Source: Pseudomonas putida (GTDB lineage: Bacteria; Pseudomonadota; Gammaproteobacteria; Pseudomonadales; Pseudomonadaceae). From it: a stretch of 64,000 nt of DNA. The first letter of the stretch is position 1. Each line of letters opens with the position of its first letter. Made by a program: the position numbers and the translations under genes. Under the pieces are notes generated by a model, which searched no databases, was not told where the DNA came from, and saw only the letters and a list, made by a program, of their open reading frames with translations. The stretch is taken from NCBI RefSeq assembly GCF_028682635.1, contig NZ_JANHLK010000027.1:1-64000 (forward strand), read 5' to 3'. Below, piece by piece: positions 39,621-48,446 of the stretch.

Positions 39621-40304
39621 ATGAAAAAAATCCGTTTTACCGCCCTGTGCGCAGGTTTGATGATCTCTGCCAGCGCTATGGCGCTGTCCCTCACTGACCT
39701 GTCGCAGAAAGACGCCACCGGCGGACTCAAGGACGCCCTGACCCAAGGCGCGCAACTGGCCGTGAAACAACTCGGCACCCCGGGCGGCTTCAGCAACAAC
39801 CCGGACGTGAAGATCGAACTGCCGGGCAAACTGGGCAAGGTCGCCAGCAAAATGAAACAGTTCGGCATGGGTGATCAGGTCGATCAACTGGAAACCAGCA
39901 TGAACAAAGCGGCGGAAACCGCCGTGACCCAGGCCCAGCCGATCCTCGTCGACGCGGTGAAGAAAATGTCCGTTGCAGACGCCAAGGGCATCCTCAGTGG
40001 CGGCAATGACTCGGCCACCCAGTACCTGAACAAGACCAGCCGCGAACAGATCCGCGCCAGGTTCCTGCCGATCGTCAAGCAAGCCACCGACCAGGTCGGC
40101 CTGGCCCAGCAGTACAACTCGTTCGCCGGCCAGGCCGCGACCATGGGCGTGATCGACGCGAAGAGTGCCAACGTCGAGAACTATGTGACCGAACAGGCGT
40201 TGAACGGCTTGTTCGAGATGATTGCCAAACAGGAAGAAACCATCCGCCAGAACCCGGCGGCGGCGGCGACCAGTTTGGCCAAGAAAGTATTCGGCACACT
40301 GTAA
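39621..40304 (+). CDS. DUF4197 exported protein
   Basis: The 227 residues begin with a signal peptide (MKKIRFTALCAGLMISASAMA) and continue as a helical domain: LSQKDATGGLKDALTQGAQLAV, NPDVKIELPGKLGKV, and YVTEQALNGLFEMIAKQEETIRQNP. This is the DUF4197 pattern. AAGGAT precedes the ATG at suitable distance; a start six codons earlier would spoil the signal peptide. Likely periplasmic, function unknown. Confidence 0.85.
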   Translation: MKKIRFTALCAGLMISASAMALSLTDLSQKDATGGLKDALTQGAQLAVKQLGTPGGFSNNPDVKIELPGKLGKVASKMKQFGMGDQVDQLETSMNKAAETAVTQAQPILVDAVKKMSVADAKGILSGGNDSATQYLNKTSREQIRARFLPIVKQATDQVGLAQQYNSFAGQAATMGVIDAKSANVENYVTEQALNGLFEMIAKQEETIRQNPAAAATSLAKKVFGTL

Positions 40305-40312
40305 CAACCACC

Positions 40313-40395
40313 TGTAGGAGCTGCCGCAGGCTGCGATCTCTTGATTTTGATTTAAAAAACAAGATCTAAAGATCGCAGCCTTCGGCAGCTCCTAC
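40313..40395. repeat. REPIN that closes the Fic reading frame
   Basis: A TGTAGGAGCTGCCGCAGGCTGCGATC arm and its slightly mutated complement (CAGCCTTCGGCAGCTCCTAC), with an AT-rich interior. It is the same type as 29667-29745. The minus-strand Fic frame runs into its right arm and stops inside it. Confidence 0.9.
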
Positions 40396-41067
40396 CCGCT
40401 CAAAAAAACCGGACTCCGACAACCAACGATCAAAGCTCTCGGCATTAACCAGACTTTTCCTATAAGCCTCGGTAAAGCTGCTGACAGCACGCAGCACCAC
40501 CCAACACTGGAAATCGATGAAGTACGTCAGGTCCAGGTCATCCGCTTCGCTATTGAGATAGGAGCGTCCGTATTTCACCGGCGCATTGCGCAGCAAGACG
40601 CTGATCGCGATGTAACGAAACGCCGAGAAATCATTCTTGAACATGAACCAGTAGAACAACGCCCGTGCGACGCGACCGTTGCCATCACGAAATGGATGCT
40701 CATAACCCAGCGCGAAATGCAGCGCGATACCCTTGATCAACGGGTGCAGGTAATCCGCGCGATGCGGATCGTTATGGGATTGATTGATCCACCTCGACAG
40801 CACCCGCAATCGAGCCGCGAGCCCCGCGGCGGGAGGCGGAACATGAACCGTATTGCCCTGGCCGTCCTGCACCACCACGTCATCGTTGAGCCGCAGAACC
40901 CCCGGCGAGCAACAGGCTGGCGTACTGCGCTGTGCGGGCTTTCGGCGTTCCTTGTGTGGCGATTTTGTCAGCAAATCGAAAACCGGGTCCGACCTCCCCT
41001 TCAGCATGGGTGGCTTTTTCATTGGTGCCGTCTCAAAACTTGTGAAACCGAGTCTTGAGTACAACAT
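40366..41067 (-). pseudogene. Degraded Fic-domain gene with REP-encoded C-terminus
   Basis: The AMPylation-type Fic motif is intact (HPFRDGNGRVARALF), flanked by the family-like YLHPLIKGIALHFALGYE and FRYIAISVLLRNAPVKYGRSYL. The N-terminus MKKPPMLKGRSDPVFDLLTKSP resembles the start of ~500-residue Fic proteins as I remember them. It then joins directly to the segment just before the Fic core, which implies a large in-frame deletion of the region that usually carries the inhibitory helix. The last nine or so residues (VGAAEGCDL) are read from a REPIN, so the C-terminal domain is missing. It may be an inactive remnant or an unregulated core. The likely start is 41022. Confidence 0.7.
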
Positions 41068-41108
41068 CCGGGCCTCTGGGGCTCAATATCGGACGGTTCT
41101 GATATGGC

Positions 41109-41173
41109 TGTAGGAAGTTCCGCTGGCTCGAGTTGGCTGTCAGGCCGCCATCGCCGGCAAGCCAGCGCCTACA
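41109..41173. repeat. Degenerate REP pair upstream of the Fic remnant
   Basis: The TGTAGGA and CCTACA ends are kept, with partly matching arms (CGCTGGCTCG / CGCCGGCAAGCCAGCG). It is shorter and more mutated than the other elements. Together with 40313-40395 it brackets the Fic remnant. Confidence 0.65.
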
Positions 41174-41224
41174 GTAGATCGGGTACAGCCGCGAGCAAAT
41201 GGTCGGCCCGAAGGCCGCCCAAGG

Positions 41225-44200
41225 TCAGATCGGCTCTTTCTTGACCCGGAACCAGGCCGCATACAATGCCGGCAAAAACAACAGCGTCAACGCCGTCGCC
41301 ACAATCAAACCACCCATGATCGCCACCGCCATCGGCCCGAAGAACACACTGCGCGACAGCGGTATCATCGCCAGAACAGCCGCCAGCGCGGTCAACACAA
41401 TCGGCCGGAACCGCCGCACCGTGGCCTCGATGATCGCCTGCCAGGGCTTCAACCCGGCAGCGATGTCCTGCTCGATCTGATCCACCAGGATCACCGAGTT
41501 ACGCATGATCATCCCCGACAACGCGATGGTCCCGAGCATGGCCACAAAGCCGAACGGCTGGCGGAACACCATCAGGAACAGCGTCACTCCGATCAAGCCC
41601 AAGGGCGCCGTCAGGAACACCATTGCCGTGCGTGAGAAACTGCGCAACTGCAGCATCAGCAAGGTCAACACCACCACGATGAACAACGGCACGCCAGCCT
41701 TCACCGAGTTCTGCCCGCGTGCCGAGTCTTCCACGGTACCGCCGACATCCAGCAAGTAGCCGTCGGGCAGTTCAGCGCGGATCGGATCAAGTGTCGGCAT
41801 GATCTGTTGCACCAAAGTCGCCGGTTGTTCCTTGCCATAGATATCGGCACGCACGGTGACGTTGGGCAGGCGATTGCGGTGCCAGATCACGCCTTCTTCA
41901 AAGCCGTATTCCAGGGTCGCAATCTGCGACAGGGCCACGCTGCGGCCATTGTCGGTCGGCACCGCCAGGCTTGGCAGCAGCGACAGCTCGGTGCGCTCGT
42001 GCAAGGTGCCGCGCAACAGGATCTCGATCAACTCGTTGTCTTCGCGGTACTGGCTGACGCTGGAACCGGTCAGCGAGCTCTGCAAAAACTTCGACAGGTT
42101 CGCCGTGCTCACCCCCAGGGCCCGCGCACGGTCCTGATCGATGTTCAGGTACACCACCTTGCTCGGCTCTTCCCAGTCCAGGTGGACGTTGACCACATGG
42201 GGGTTTTCGCGAACCTTGGCCGCGACTTTTCGGGCCAGTGCGCGGACTTCCTCGATGTGCTCACCGGTCACCCGGAATTGCACCGGATAGCCAACCGGCG
42301 GGCCGTTTTCCAGGCGCGTGACCCGCGAGCGCAAGGCCGGGAATTGTTCGTTGAGGGTGGTGATCAGCCAGGTGCGCAGGGGTTCGCGATCCTCGATGGT
42401 TTTCGCCAGGACGACAAACTGGGCGAAGCTCGCGGCGGGCAGCTGCTGATCCAATGGCAGGTAAAAACGCGGTGAACCGGTGCCGACGTAGGCCACGTAG
42501 TTGTCGATCCCGGCTTTGTCCTTGAGCAACGCTTCGAGGCGCTTGACCTCTTCGGCCGTATTGCTCAGGGATGCGCCTTCGGCCAGCTTCAGGTCGACCA
42601 TCAACTCCAGACGGCCGGAGGCCGGGAAGAACTGTTGCGGCACGAAGCGGAACAGCACGATGGAGGCAATGAACAGCACCACGGTCGCGGTGATCACGGT
42701 TTTACGCCAGCGCACGCACCATTCCACCAGACGCCGAACGCGCTGATAAAACGGCGTAGCGTAAGGATCGGGTTGGCCGGCTCCGTGTTTGGCTGCATGA
42801 ATTTTCGCCAGGTCCGGCAGGAGTTTTTCCCCCAGGTACGGCACGAAGAGCACCGCCGCCACCCAGGATGCCAGCAGCGCAATGGTCACCACTTCGAAGA
42901 TCGAACGGGTGTATTCGCCTGTGCCCGATTGCGCGGTGGCGATCGGCAGGAAACCGGCGGCGGTGATCAGCGTACCGGTGAGCATCGGGAAGGCGGTGCT
43001 GGTCCAGGCATAGCTCGCCGCCTTGATCCGGTCGAAGCCCTGCTCCATTTTGATCGCCATCATTTCCACGGCGATGATGGCGTCGTCCACCAGCAAGCCC
43101 AGCGCCAGCACCAGTGCGCCGAGGGAAATCTTGTGCAGGCCGATCCCCAGGTAATACATGCAGGCGAACGTCATCGCCAGCACCAGCGGAATGGCCAGGG
43201 CCACCACCATGCCGGTGCGCACACCGAGGGAGAAGAAGCTCACCAGCAACACGATGGCCAGCGCTTCGACCAACACCTGGACGAACTCGCCGACCCCGGT
43301 TTTCACCGCGGCCGGTTGGTCGGAGACCTTGCGCAATTGCATGCCGGCCGGGAGATTCTTCTGGATACGGGCAAACTCGATTTCCAGGGCCTTGCCCAGC
43401 ACCAGGATGTCACCACCGTCCTTCATCGCCACCGCCAGGCCGATGGCGTCTTCAGCCATGAAGCGCATGCGCGGAGCCGGTGGATCGTTGAACCCGCGAC
43501 GCACGTTCGCGACATCCGAGATGCGGAACGTCCGATCGCCGACGCGAATCGGGAAGTTCTTGATCTCCTCTACCGTCTGAAAATTCCCCGAGACCCGTAG
43601 CTGCAATCGCTCGCTGGTGGTTTCAAAGAACCCCGCGGTGGACACCGCATTCTGTTCTTCAAGGGCTTGTTGCACCGCCGCCAAGGGCAGCCCGAGGGTG
43701 GCGAGCTTGACGTTGGACAGCTCGATCCAGATCTTCTCGTCCTGCAAACCGAGCAGGTCGACCTTGCCTACATCCTTGACCCGCTGCAGCTGGATCTGGA
43801 TGCGGTCGGCGTAGTCCTTGAGCACGGCGTAATCGAAACCTTCGCCGGTCAGTGCGTAGATATTGCCGAAGGTGGTGCCGAATTCATCGTTGAAGAACGG
43901 CCCCTGGATACCCGGCGGCAGGGTATGACGAATGTCGCTGACCTTCTTGCGCACCTGATACCAGAGTTCCGGGATATCCACCGAGTGCATGGAGTCACGG
44001 GCGATGAAGGTTACCTGGGATTCACCGGGGCGGGAGAACGACACGATGCGCTCGTACTCGCCGGTTTCCATCAGCTTCTTTTCAATGCGTTCGGTGACCT
44101 GGCGCGAGACTTCCTGCGCCGTTGCTCCCGGCCAGTTGGTGCGGATCACCATGGCCTTGAAGGTGAAGGGCGGGTCTTCGCTTTGACCCAGCTTGGTGTA

Positions 44201-44290
44201 GGACAATGCGCCGACGATCGCCAGCAAGAGCATCAGGAACAGGACGATCTGGCGATTGCGCAGTGCCCAGGCGGAAAGATTGAAACCCAT
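41225..44290 (-). CDS. mexK: RND multidrug efflux transporter, MexK type
   Basis: This is the inner-membrane proton-driven pump of a tripartite system, 1,021 residues. It has a first membrane helix after MGFNLSAWALRNRQI, two large periplasmic loops and two six-helix halves. The proton-relay aspartates are D402/D403 in LLVDDAIIAVEM. It is co-transcribed with the adaptor gene, with six bases between them, and a divergent TetR gene follows. This arrangement next to plsB and rsmJ matches my memory of mexL-mexJK in P. aeruginosa. No outer-membrane channel gene is present, also true of mexJK, which borrows OprM or OpmH. Confidence 0.85.
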   Translation of the reverse strand: MGFNLSAWALRNRQIVLFLMLLLAIVGALSYTKLGQSEDPPFTFKAMVIRTNWPGATAQEVSRQVTERIEKKLMETGEYERIVSFSRPGESQVTFIARDSMHSVDIPELWYQVRKKVSDIRHTLPPGIQGPFFNDEFGTTFGNIYALTGEGFDYAVLKDYADRIQIQLQRVKDVGKVDLLGLQDEKIWIELSNVKLATLGLPLAAVQQALEEQNAVSTAGFFETTSERLQLRVSGNFQTVEEIKNFPIRVGDRTFRISDVANVRRGFNDPPAPRMRFMAEDAIGLAVAMKDGGDILVLGKALEIEFARIQKNLPAGMQLRKVSDQPAAVKTGVGEFVQVLVEALAIVLLVSFFSLGVRTGMVVALAIPLVLAMTFACMYYLGIGLHKISLGALVLALGLLVDDAIIAVEMMAIKMEQGFDRIKAASYAWTSTAFPMLTGTLITAAGFLPIATAQSGTGEYTRSIFEVVTIALLASWVAAVLFVPYLGEKLLPDLAKIHAAKHGAGQPDPYATPFYQRVRRLVEWCVRWRKTVITATVVLFIASIVLFRFVPQQFFPASGRLELMVDLKLAEGASLSNTAEEVKRLEALLKDKAGIDNYVAYVGTGSPRFYLPLDQQLPAASFAQFVVLAKTIEDREPLRTWLITTLNEQFPALRSRVTRLENGPPVGYPVQFRVTGEHIEEVRALARKVAAKVRENPHVVNVHLDWEEPSKVVYLNIDQDRARALGVSTANLSKFLQSSLTGSSVSQYREDNELIEILLRGTLHERTELSLLPSLAVPTDNGRSVALSQIATLEYGFEEGVIWHRNRLPNVTVRADIYGKEQPATLVQQIMPTLDPIRAELPDGYLLDVGGTVEDSARGQNSVKAGVPLFIVVVLTLLMLQLRSFSRTAMVFLTAPLGLIGVTLFLMVFRQPFGFVAMLGTIALSGMIMRNSVILVDQIEQDIAAGLKPWQAIIEATVRRFRPIVLTALAAVLAMIPLSRSVFFGPMAVAIMGGLIVATALTLLFLPALYAAWFRVKKEPI

Positions 44291-44296
44291 CGGGGA

Positions 44297-45397
44297 TTAC
44301 TCCTTGTCCGCCAGATTGACCACGCGGTTGGAGCGATCCACCGGGCGTACGGCCTGCCCGTCGAGAAGCACATGGACGCCGGCGGCCACCACCCAGTCGC
44401 TGGCATTGAGGCCCTCGAGCACCGGAACGGTTTTCTCACCGAAGGCGCCGACCCGCACCGGGGTCTTCTTCAAGGTGTTGTTGGCGCTGACGACCCAGAC
44501 GTAGGTCACGCCGTTTTCTGCAGTCAGCGCCGACAGTGGCACCGACAACGCCACGGCTTCGGCCGTCTGCACGAAGACACGGGCGCTCTGGCCGAGTTCG
44601 GCCGGCACCTTGCCGGCATTGAAGGCGATACGTGCAGCGAAGGTGCGGGACTTGGGATCAGCGGCCGGCGACAGCTCGCGGATGTGTCCGGCGAAGCGTT
44701 GATCCGGTTGCGTCCACAACTCCACTGCCACCGGCTGGCCGACCTTGAAGCGGCCGAAGCTCTGCTCCGGCAGGCTGATCAACACTTCACGCTCGCCATC
44801 GGTGGCCAGGGTGAACACTGTTTGCCCGGCCGCGACCACTTGCCCGACTTCCACCGCACGCTTGGCAACGATGCCATCCTGCGGCGCGCGCAATACCGCG
44901 TAACTGGCCTGGTTGGTCGAGACGTTGAATTCGGCCTTGATCTGTTTAAGGCGCGCTTCACCGGAGCGGTACAGGTTTTCGTGATTGTCGTACTGCGAGC
45001 GGCTGACCAGCTGCCGCTCCATCAGCGTTTTGTAACGATCACGTTCGGCGCGCACCATGTTCAGGTTGGCCTCGGCGGCCGCGACCTGGGCGCGGGTGGC
45101 TTCCAGTTGCAGGCGCACGTCCTGGGGGTCGAGTTCTGCCAGTGGTTGATCGGCCTTGACCCGCTGCCCTTCGTCGACCAGTCGTCGGCTGACTTTGCCG
45201 CCAATGCGGAACGCCAGGTCCGGTTCAAAACGGGCGCGCACTTCACCGGGATAACTTTCCATCGCCTGGGCCGAAGGCTCTGGCTGGATCACCATGGCCG
45301 GGCGCACGCTGGCCACGGGCGCCTCCTCGTGACCACACGCGGTCAATAAGAACGCCAGGCTGACTGGCAACGCGAGGGGCAAGGCATAGCGGAACAT
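44297..45397 (-). CDS. mexJ: RND periplasmic adaptor lipoprotein, MexJ type
   Basis: A membrane-fusion protein of 366 residues that links pump to outer-membrane channel. The signal peptide ends in a lipobox, AFLLTAC, with the lipidated C21. A barrel-sandwich/lipoyl half (AQVAAAEANLNMVRAERDRYK coiled hairpin) and a beta-barrel domain follow (GREVLISLPEQSFGRFKVGQPV). The promoter region to the right carries two palindromes likely bound by the divergent TetR protein. Confidence 0.87.
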   Translation of the reverse strand: MFRYALPLALPVSLAFLLTACGHEEAPVASVRPAMVIQPEPSAQAMESYPGEVRARFEPDLAFRIGGKVSRRLVDEGQRVKADQPLAELDPQDVRLQLEATRAQVAAAEANLNMVRAERDRYKTLMERQLVSRSQYDNHENLYRSGEARLKQIKAEFNVSTNQASYAVLRAPQDGIVAKRAVEVGQVVAAGQTVFTLATDGEREVLISLPEQSFGRFKVGQPVAVELWTQPDQRFAGHIRELSPAADPKSRTFAARIAFNAGKVPAELGQSARVFVQTAEAVALSVPLSALTAENGVTYVWVVSANNTLKKTPVRVGAFGEKTVPVLEGLNASDWVVAAGVHVLLDGQAVRPVDRSNRVVNLADKE

Positions 45398-45431
45398 GGT
45401 GAAGGACCTTTCGCCAATGGTGCTTGGAATA

Positions 45432-45472
45432 ATTATACTGACGAGTATGTTATTAATAGCAAACTCACCAGT
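45432..45472 (-). promoter_or_regulatory. mexJ promoter overlapped by a double palindromic operator
   Basis: On the minus strand TATAAT (45432-45437) lies 19 bases from TTGCTA (45457-45462). Two ACT-N4-AGT palindromes overlap it: ATACT-GACG-AGTAT (45435-45448) and ACT-CACC-AGT (45463-45472). The two sites also form a larger inverted repeat, with arms ACTGACGAGTATG and CAAACTCACCAGT. This is the layout expected for two TetR dimers blocking mexJ and affecting mexL. The call is inferred from symmetry. Confidence 0.65.
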
Positions 45473-45490
45473 CCAGTAATAAAAGCGAAT

Positions 45491-46129
45491 ATGCCGAACA
45501 ATCTTTCAGCACCCAATGGCCCGGGCCGCCCCAAGGATCTGGCCAAGCGCCAGGCGATCCTCGATGCAGCGAAGACGCTGTTTCTGACCAAGGGTTATGC
45601 CAACACCAGCATGGATGCCGTTGCAGCGCAGGCCGGGGTGTCGAAGCTGACGGTCTACAGCCACTTCAACGACAAGGAGACGCTGTTCTCCGCTGCCGTG
45701 GTGGCCAAGTGCGAGGAGCAATTGCCGTCGCTGTTCTTTGAGTTGCCGGAAGGCGTGGCAGTGGAAACGGTGCTGCTGAATATCGCCCGCGGCTTTCACC
45801 AGCTGATCAACAGCGACGAGTCGGTGAACCTGCACCGGTTGATCATGGCCCTGGGCAGCCAGGACCCGAAACTCTCGCTGATCTTCTTCGAGGCCGGGCC
45901 ACAGCGCATGCTGCACGGCATGGAGCGGTTGCTGGCGCGGATCGACGAGAGTGGTGTGTTGAGTATCGATAAACCGCGCAATGCGGCGGAGCACTTCTTC
46001 TGCCTGCTCAAGGGCGCGGCGAATTTCCGGTTGCTTTACGGTTGCGGCGAGCCGTTGACCGGCGATGCGGCGGAGAGCCATGTGCAGGAAGTGGTGGGGT
46101 TGTTCATGCGGGCTTATCGGCCTGAGTGA
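45491..46129 (+). CDS. mexL: TetR-family repressor, MexL type
   Basis: A 212-residue regulator with an N-terminal helix-turn-helix (ILDAAKTLFLTKGYANTSMDAVAAQAGVSKLTVYSHF, about 28-65) and a C-terminal AefR-like ligand domain. It is divergent from mexJ with 93 bases between them, and the length equals that of P. aeruginosa MexL as I recall it. It probably represses mexJK and itself through the palindromes at 45435-45472. The ribosome-binding site is weak (AAAAGCGA). Confidence 0.85.
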   Translation: MPNNLSAPNGPGRPKDLAKRQAILDAAKTLFLTKGYANTSMDAVAAQAGVSKLTVYSHFNDKETLFSAAVVAKCEEQLPSLFFELPEGVAVETVLLNIARGFHQLINSDESVNLHRLIMALGSQDPKLSLIFFEAGPQRMLHGMERLLARIDESGVLSIDKPRNAAEHFFCLLKGAANFRLLYGCGEPLTGDAAESHVQEVVGLFMRAYRPE

Positions 46130-46162
46130 GCCTGATGGATTTGTAGTGATTGTGCCGGCGTA

Positions 46163-46236
46163 TTCGCGAGCAAGCCCGCTCCCACAGGGGGCCGAGGCGT
46201 TACACAAATCCCTGTGGGAGCGGGCTTGCTCGCGAA
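46163..46236. repeat. REP pair in reversed orientation
   Basis: TTCGCGAGCAAGCCCGCTCCCACAGGG and its complement face each other, with the TCCCACA ends inside rather than outside. This is the opposite arrangement to the other REPINs. It lies between convergent mexL and rsmJ and probably forms the shared transcript end. Confidence 0.85.
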
Positions 46237-46251
46237 GCAGGCGACTCGGTC

Positions 46252-47034
46252 TTACGGCTTGAGCGCCTTCTTCGGATAGATGTCATACCGGCTGGACTTG
46301 CCATCCAGCGCATGACTCGGCTTCGGCCCTTCGATGCACGGCGCCTTGCGCGGGCGCTTCACCACCACCCGGTGGGTGGCCAGCGCCAACGCCGCTTCGA
46401 GCAAGGCCGGCGCATCCGGATCATCCCCCACCAGCGGCCGGAACAGGCGCATTTCCTTCTTCACCAGGGCGGTTTTCTCACGATGGGGGAACATCGGGTC
46501 GAGGTAGATCACCTGCGGCGGCTCCCCCTCCCAATTGCGCATCACCTCGATCGAGTTGCCCTTGAGCAAGCGCATGCGCGCCACGATGGGCGCCACGTCG
46601 AAATCTTCCGCGCCCCGGGCCAGGCCATCTTCGAGCAAGGCACCGATCAAGGGCTGACGCTCGATCAGGCTCATCTCGCAGCCCAGGCTCGCCAGCACGA
46701 ACGCATCCTTGCCCAGCCCGGCGGTGGCATCCAGCACACGCGGGCGAACGCCCTGGGCGATACCGACGGCCTTGGCGATCATCTGCCCGCTACCGCCACC
46801 GTACAACCGGCGATGCGCCGCGCCACCCTCGACGAAATCCACCCGCACCGGGCCGGGCGCGTCCGGCCCCAGCTGTTGCAGCTGCAAACCCTGGTCACCC
46901 ACCTGCAACGCGAACTCGCCGTCCGCCACTTGCAGCGGCAGGCCCAGGCGCTCGGCCCATTGCTCGGCCTGGGGCTCGAAGGCCGCACCCAGCGCCTCGA
47001 CATGGATGCGGCAGGCCGCTGGTTGATCAATCAT
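46252..47034 (-). CDS. rsmJ: 16S rRNA (guanine1516-N2)-methyltransferase
   Basis: RsmJ methylates G1516 in 16S rRNA. The 260-residue protein has the SAM-binding motif VLDATAGLGKDAFVLASLG (near 105-125), the linking LIERQPLIGALLEDGL, and the catalytic-region YLDPMFPHREKTALVKKEM. It ends with a basic tail (ALDGKSSRYDIYPKKALKP). It is convergent with mexL. Confidence 0.93.
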   Translation of the reverse strand: MIDQPAACRIHVEALGAAFEPQAEQWAERLGLPLQVADGEFALQVGDQGLQLQQLGPDAPGPVRVDFVEGGAAHRRLYGGGSGQMIAKAVGIAQGVRPRVLDATAGLGKDAFVLASLGCEMSLIERQPLIGALLEDGLARGAEDFDVAPIVARMRLLKGNSIEVMRNWEGEPPQVIYLDPMFPHREKTALVKKEMRLFRPLVGDDPDAPALLEAALALATHRVVVKRPRKAPCIEGPKPSHALDGKSSRYDIYPKKALKP

Positions 47035-47127
47035 CGGAAAACACGCTCAAAAAATTAATGATCGGCAAAAACGGCCGATAACAAAACTATCGAGCATTTT
47101 GCCAGAGCTGAGCGTCGACCGAGAGAA

Positions 47128-47751
47128 ATGTCAGACATTCAACCCACAATCACAGGTTTTATCTCGCCCTACGGCGATTACAACCTGCGCAACACCCAGG
47201 CGCTGAGCGGCGTCAGTCACCTGTGGCAGGATTTCTTTGCCCGTGCGCTGGCCGATCAGTCGGGTGAAGCAGTGCTGCCTGAATCGTTGAATTTTCCCCC
47301 GGTCGACCTCGACAGCCCGGTTGAGCCCACCGTAGGCAGCGACCTGCTGGCCCACATCGTTTCCCAGCGCGAATGCGATGTGAAAGACAACGAAGTTCGT
47401 CCGCCCGAGCCGCTGTTCCTGCCGATTGCCGAATTCGAAATGGACCTGGCCGACAAGCCGTTCCCGCCCTTCCCGCCTGAAGAAATCGTTGCCCAGCAAA
47501 AACAGCAGGACTTCGAGAGCGGCTGGGTGCGCCCGATCGTGCTCACCGCCGGCCAACCGTTGCCAGAAACTGGCCCGGCGCCGCAACCGCGGGCGCTGCA
47601 CCTGCCCATCGCCGAGTTCGAACTCGAGCTGCTGGACAAGCCCTTCCCGCCATTCTCGCCCGAAGAGATGGTGGAGCAACAGAAACAGCTCGATTTCGAC
47701 AGCCGCTGGGCACGCCCGATCGTGCTGCAGAACCTGCGCCTGGCCGCCTGA
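47128..47751 (+). CDS. Orphan acidic protein with an internal 42-residue duplication
   Basis: The 207 residues have no signal peptide or membrane segment. Residues 98-139 and 159-200 are near-copies: LPIAEFE-x2-L-x-DKPFPPF-x-PEE-x-V-x-QQKQ-x-DF-x-S-x-W-x-RPIVL, with 32 of 42 identical by my count. The linker between them is Pro/Gly/Ala-rich. The N-terminus (TITGFISPYGDYNLRNTQALSGVSHLWQDFFARAL) is unrelated to the repeats. GAGAG precedes the ATG. I do not recognise the family. Repeated PFPPF and a conserved Trp-Arg-Pro suggest a peptide or scaffold interaction module. Confidence 0.75.
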   Translation: MSDIQPTITGFISPYGDYNLRNTQALSGVSHLWQDFFARALADQSGEAVLPESLNFPPVDLDSPVEPTVGSDLLAHIVSQRECDVKDNEVRPPEPLFLPIAEFEMDLADKPFPPFPPEEIVAQQKQQDFESGWVRPIVLTAGQPLPETGPAPQPRALHLPIAEFELELLDKPFPPFSPEEMVEQQKQLDFDSRWARPIVLQNLRLAA

Positions 47752-47754
47752 GCC

Positions 47755-48444
47755 TCAACGACAGACCCACCAAGGCCCGACATCCACATGAAAGTGATTG
47801 CGATGGGCGGCGTTGTAATCCGGGCTCAACACCACACTGAACAGGCCACAGGCGCCATCGCGGACCTGCCTTAGAAACGCGGCGTCCTGGTTACCCTTCG
47901 GCCAATCCTTGAGCACGCTGATGGTCCGACCGTCAGCCAGGCGAAAACCGGCGATATCCAGGGCATTGGCCGACGCATGCTGGCTACGCCTGCCATTCTC
48001 GCGACTGTAGACATTGCGACAGGCAAAGCTGCCGAGATGATCGACCCGCGTGACGGCTTGCCCATAGACCGCCTGCGCCGCGGGTTGCAGCGCGTGATGC
48101 TCGAACAGGGCGAACGACACCGCCAAGCGGCAACTGGCGAGGAAACTGCTGCTCAGGGCCACGTCACTGCCCTGGACACGCAGGGTATCGGTCAGCGGAC
48201 ATTTGGCGTCCGGGCTATCGGCCTGACGGGTCACGCGCAAACCGGAGCTGCTCAACGCCTGGTCGCACAGCTGCGGATCATCACGCAGACGCATCAGTTT
48301 GTAGCGGGTCAGAAGGTTAGGCTCAGCTTTCACATCGAGCGGCGCCCAGGGATTCCACTGTGGCGGCAGGGAGATCCAGCCGCGCCAGACGCCCACTCCC
48401 GCCGCTGCAATGATCAACAGCAAAAGCCACCCGCGAAACCGCAT
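47755..48444 (-). CDS. Extensin-like (peptidase M15-related) membrane-anchored protein
   Basis: The 229 residues begin with a membrane anchor (residues 5-20, LLLLIIAAAGVGVW). An extensin-like C-terminal domain follows, with RSQHASANALDIAGFRLADG and the closing HRNHFHVDVGPWW. The spaced His/Asp residues resemble the zinc site of M15/LAS peptidases. Cysteines at several points (LCDQ, KCPL, FACR, GACG) suggest disulfides in the periplasm. The gene begins two bases after the PEP mutase-family gene. Substrate unknown; peptidoglycan is a reasonable guess. Confidence 0.8.
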   Translation of the reverse strand: MRFRGWLLLLIIAAAGVGVWRGWISLPPQWNPWAPLDVKAEPNLLTRYKLMRLRDDPQLCDQALSSSGLRVTRQADSPDAKCPLTDTLRVQGSDVALSSSFLASCRLAVSFALFEHHALQPAAQAVYGQAVTRVDHLGSFACRNVYSRENGRRSQHASANALDIAGFRLADGRTISVLKDWPKGNQDAAFLRQVRDGACGLFSVVLSPDYNAAHRNHFHVDVGPWWVCR

Positions 48445-48446
48445 CG

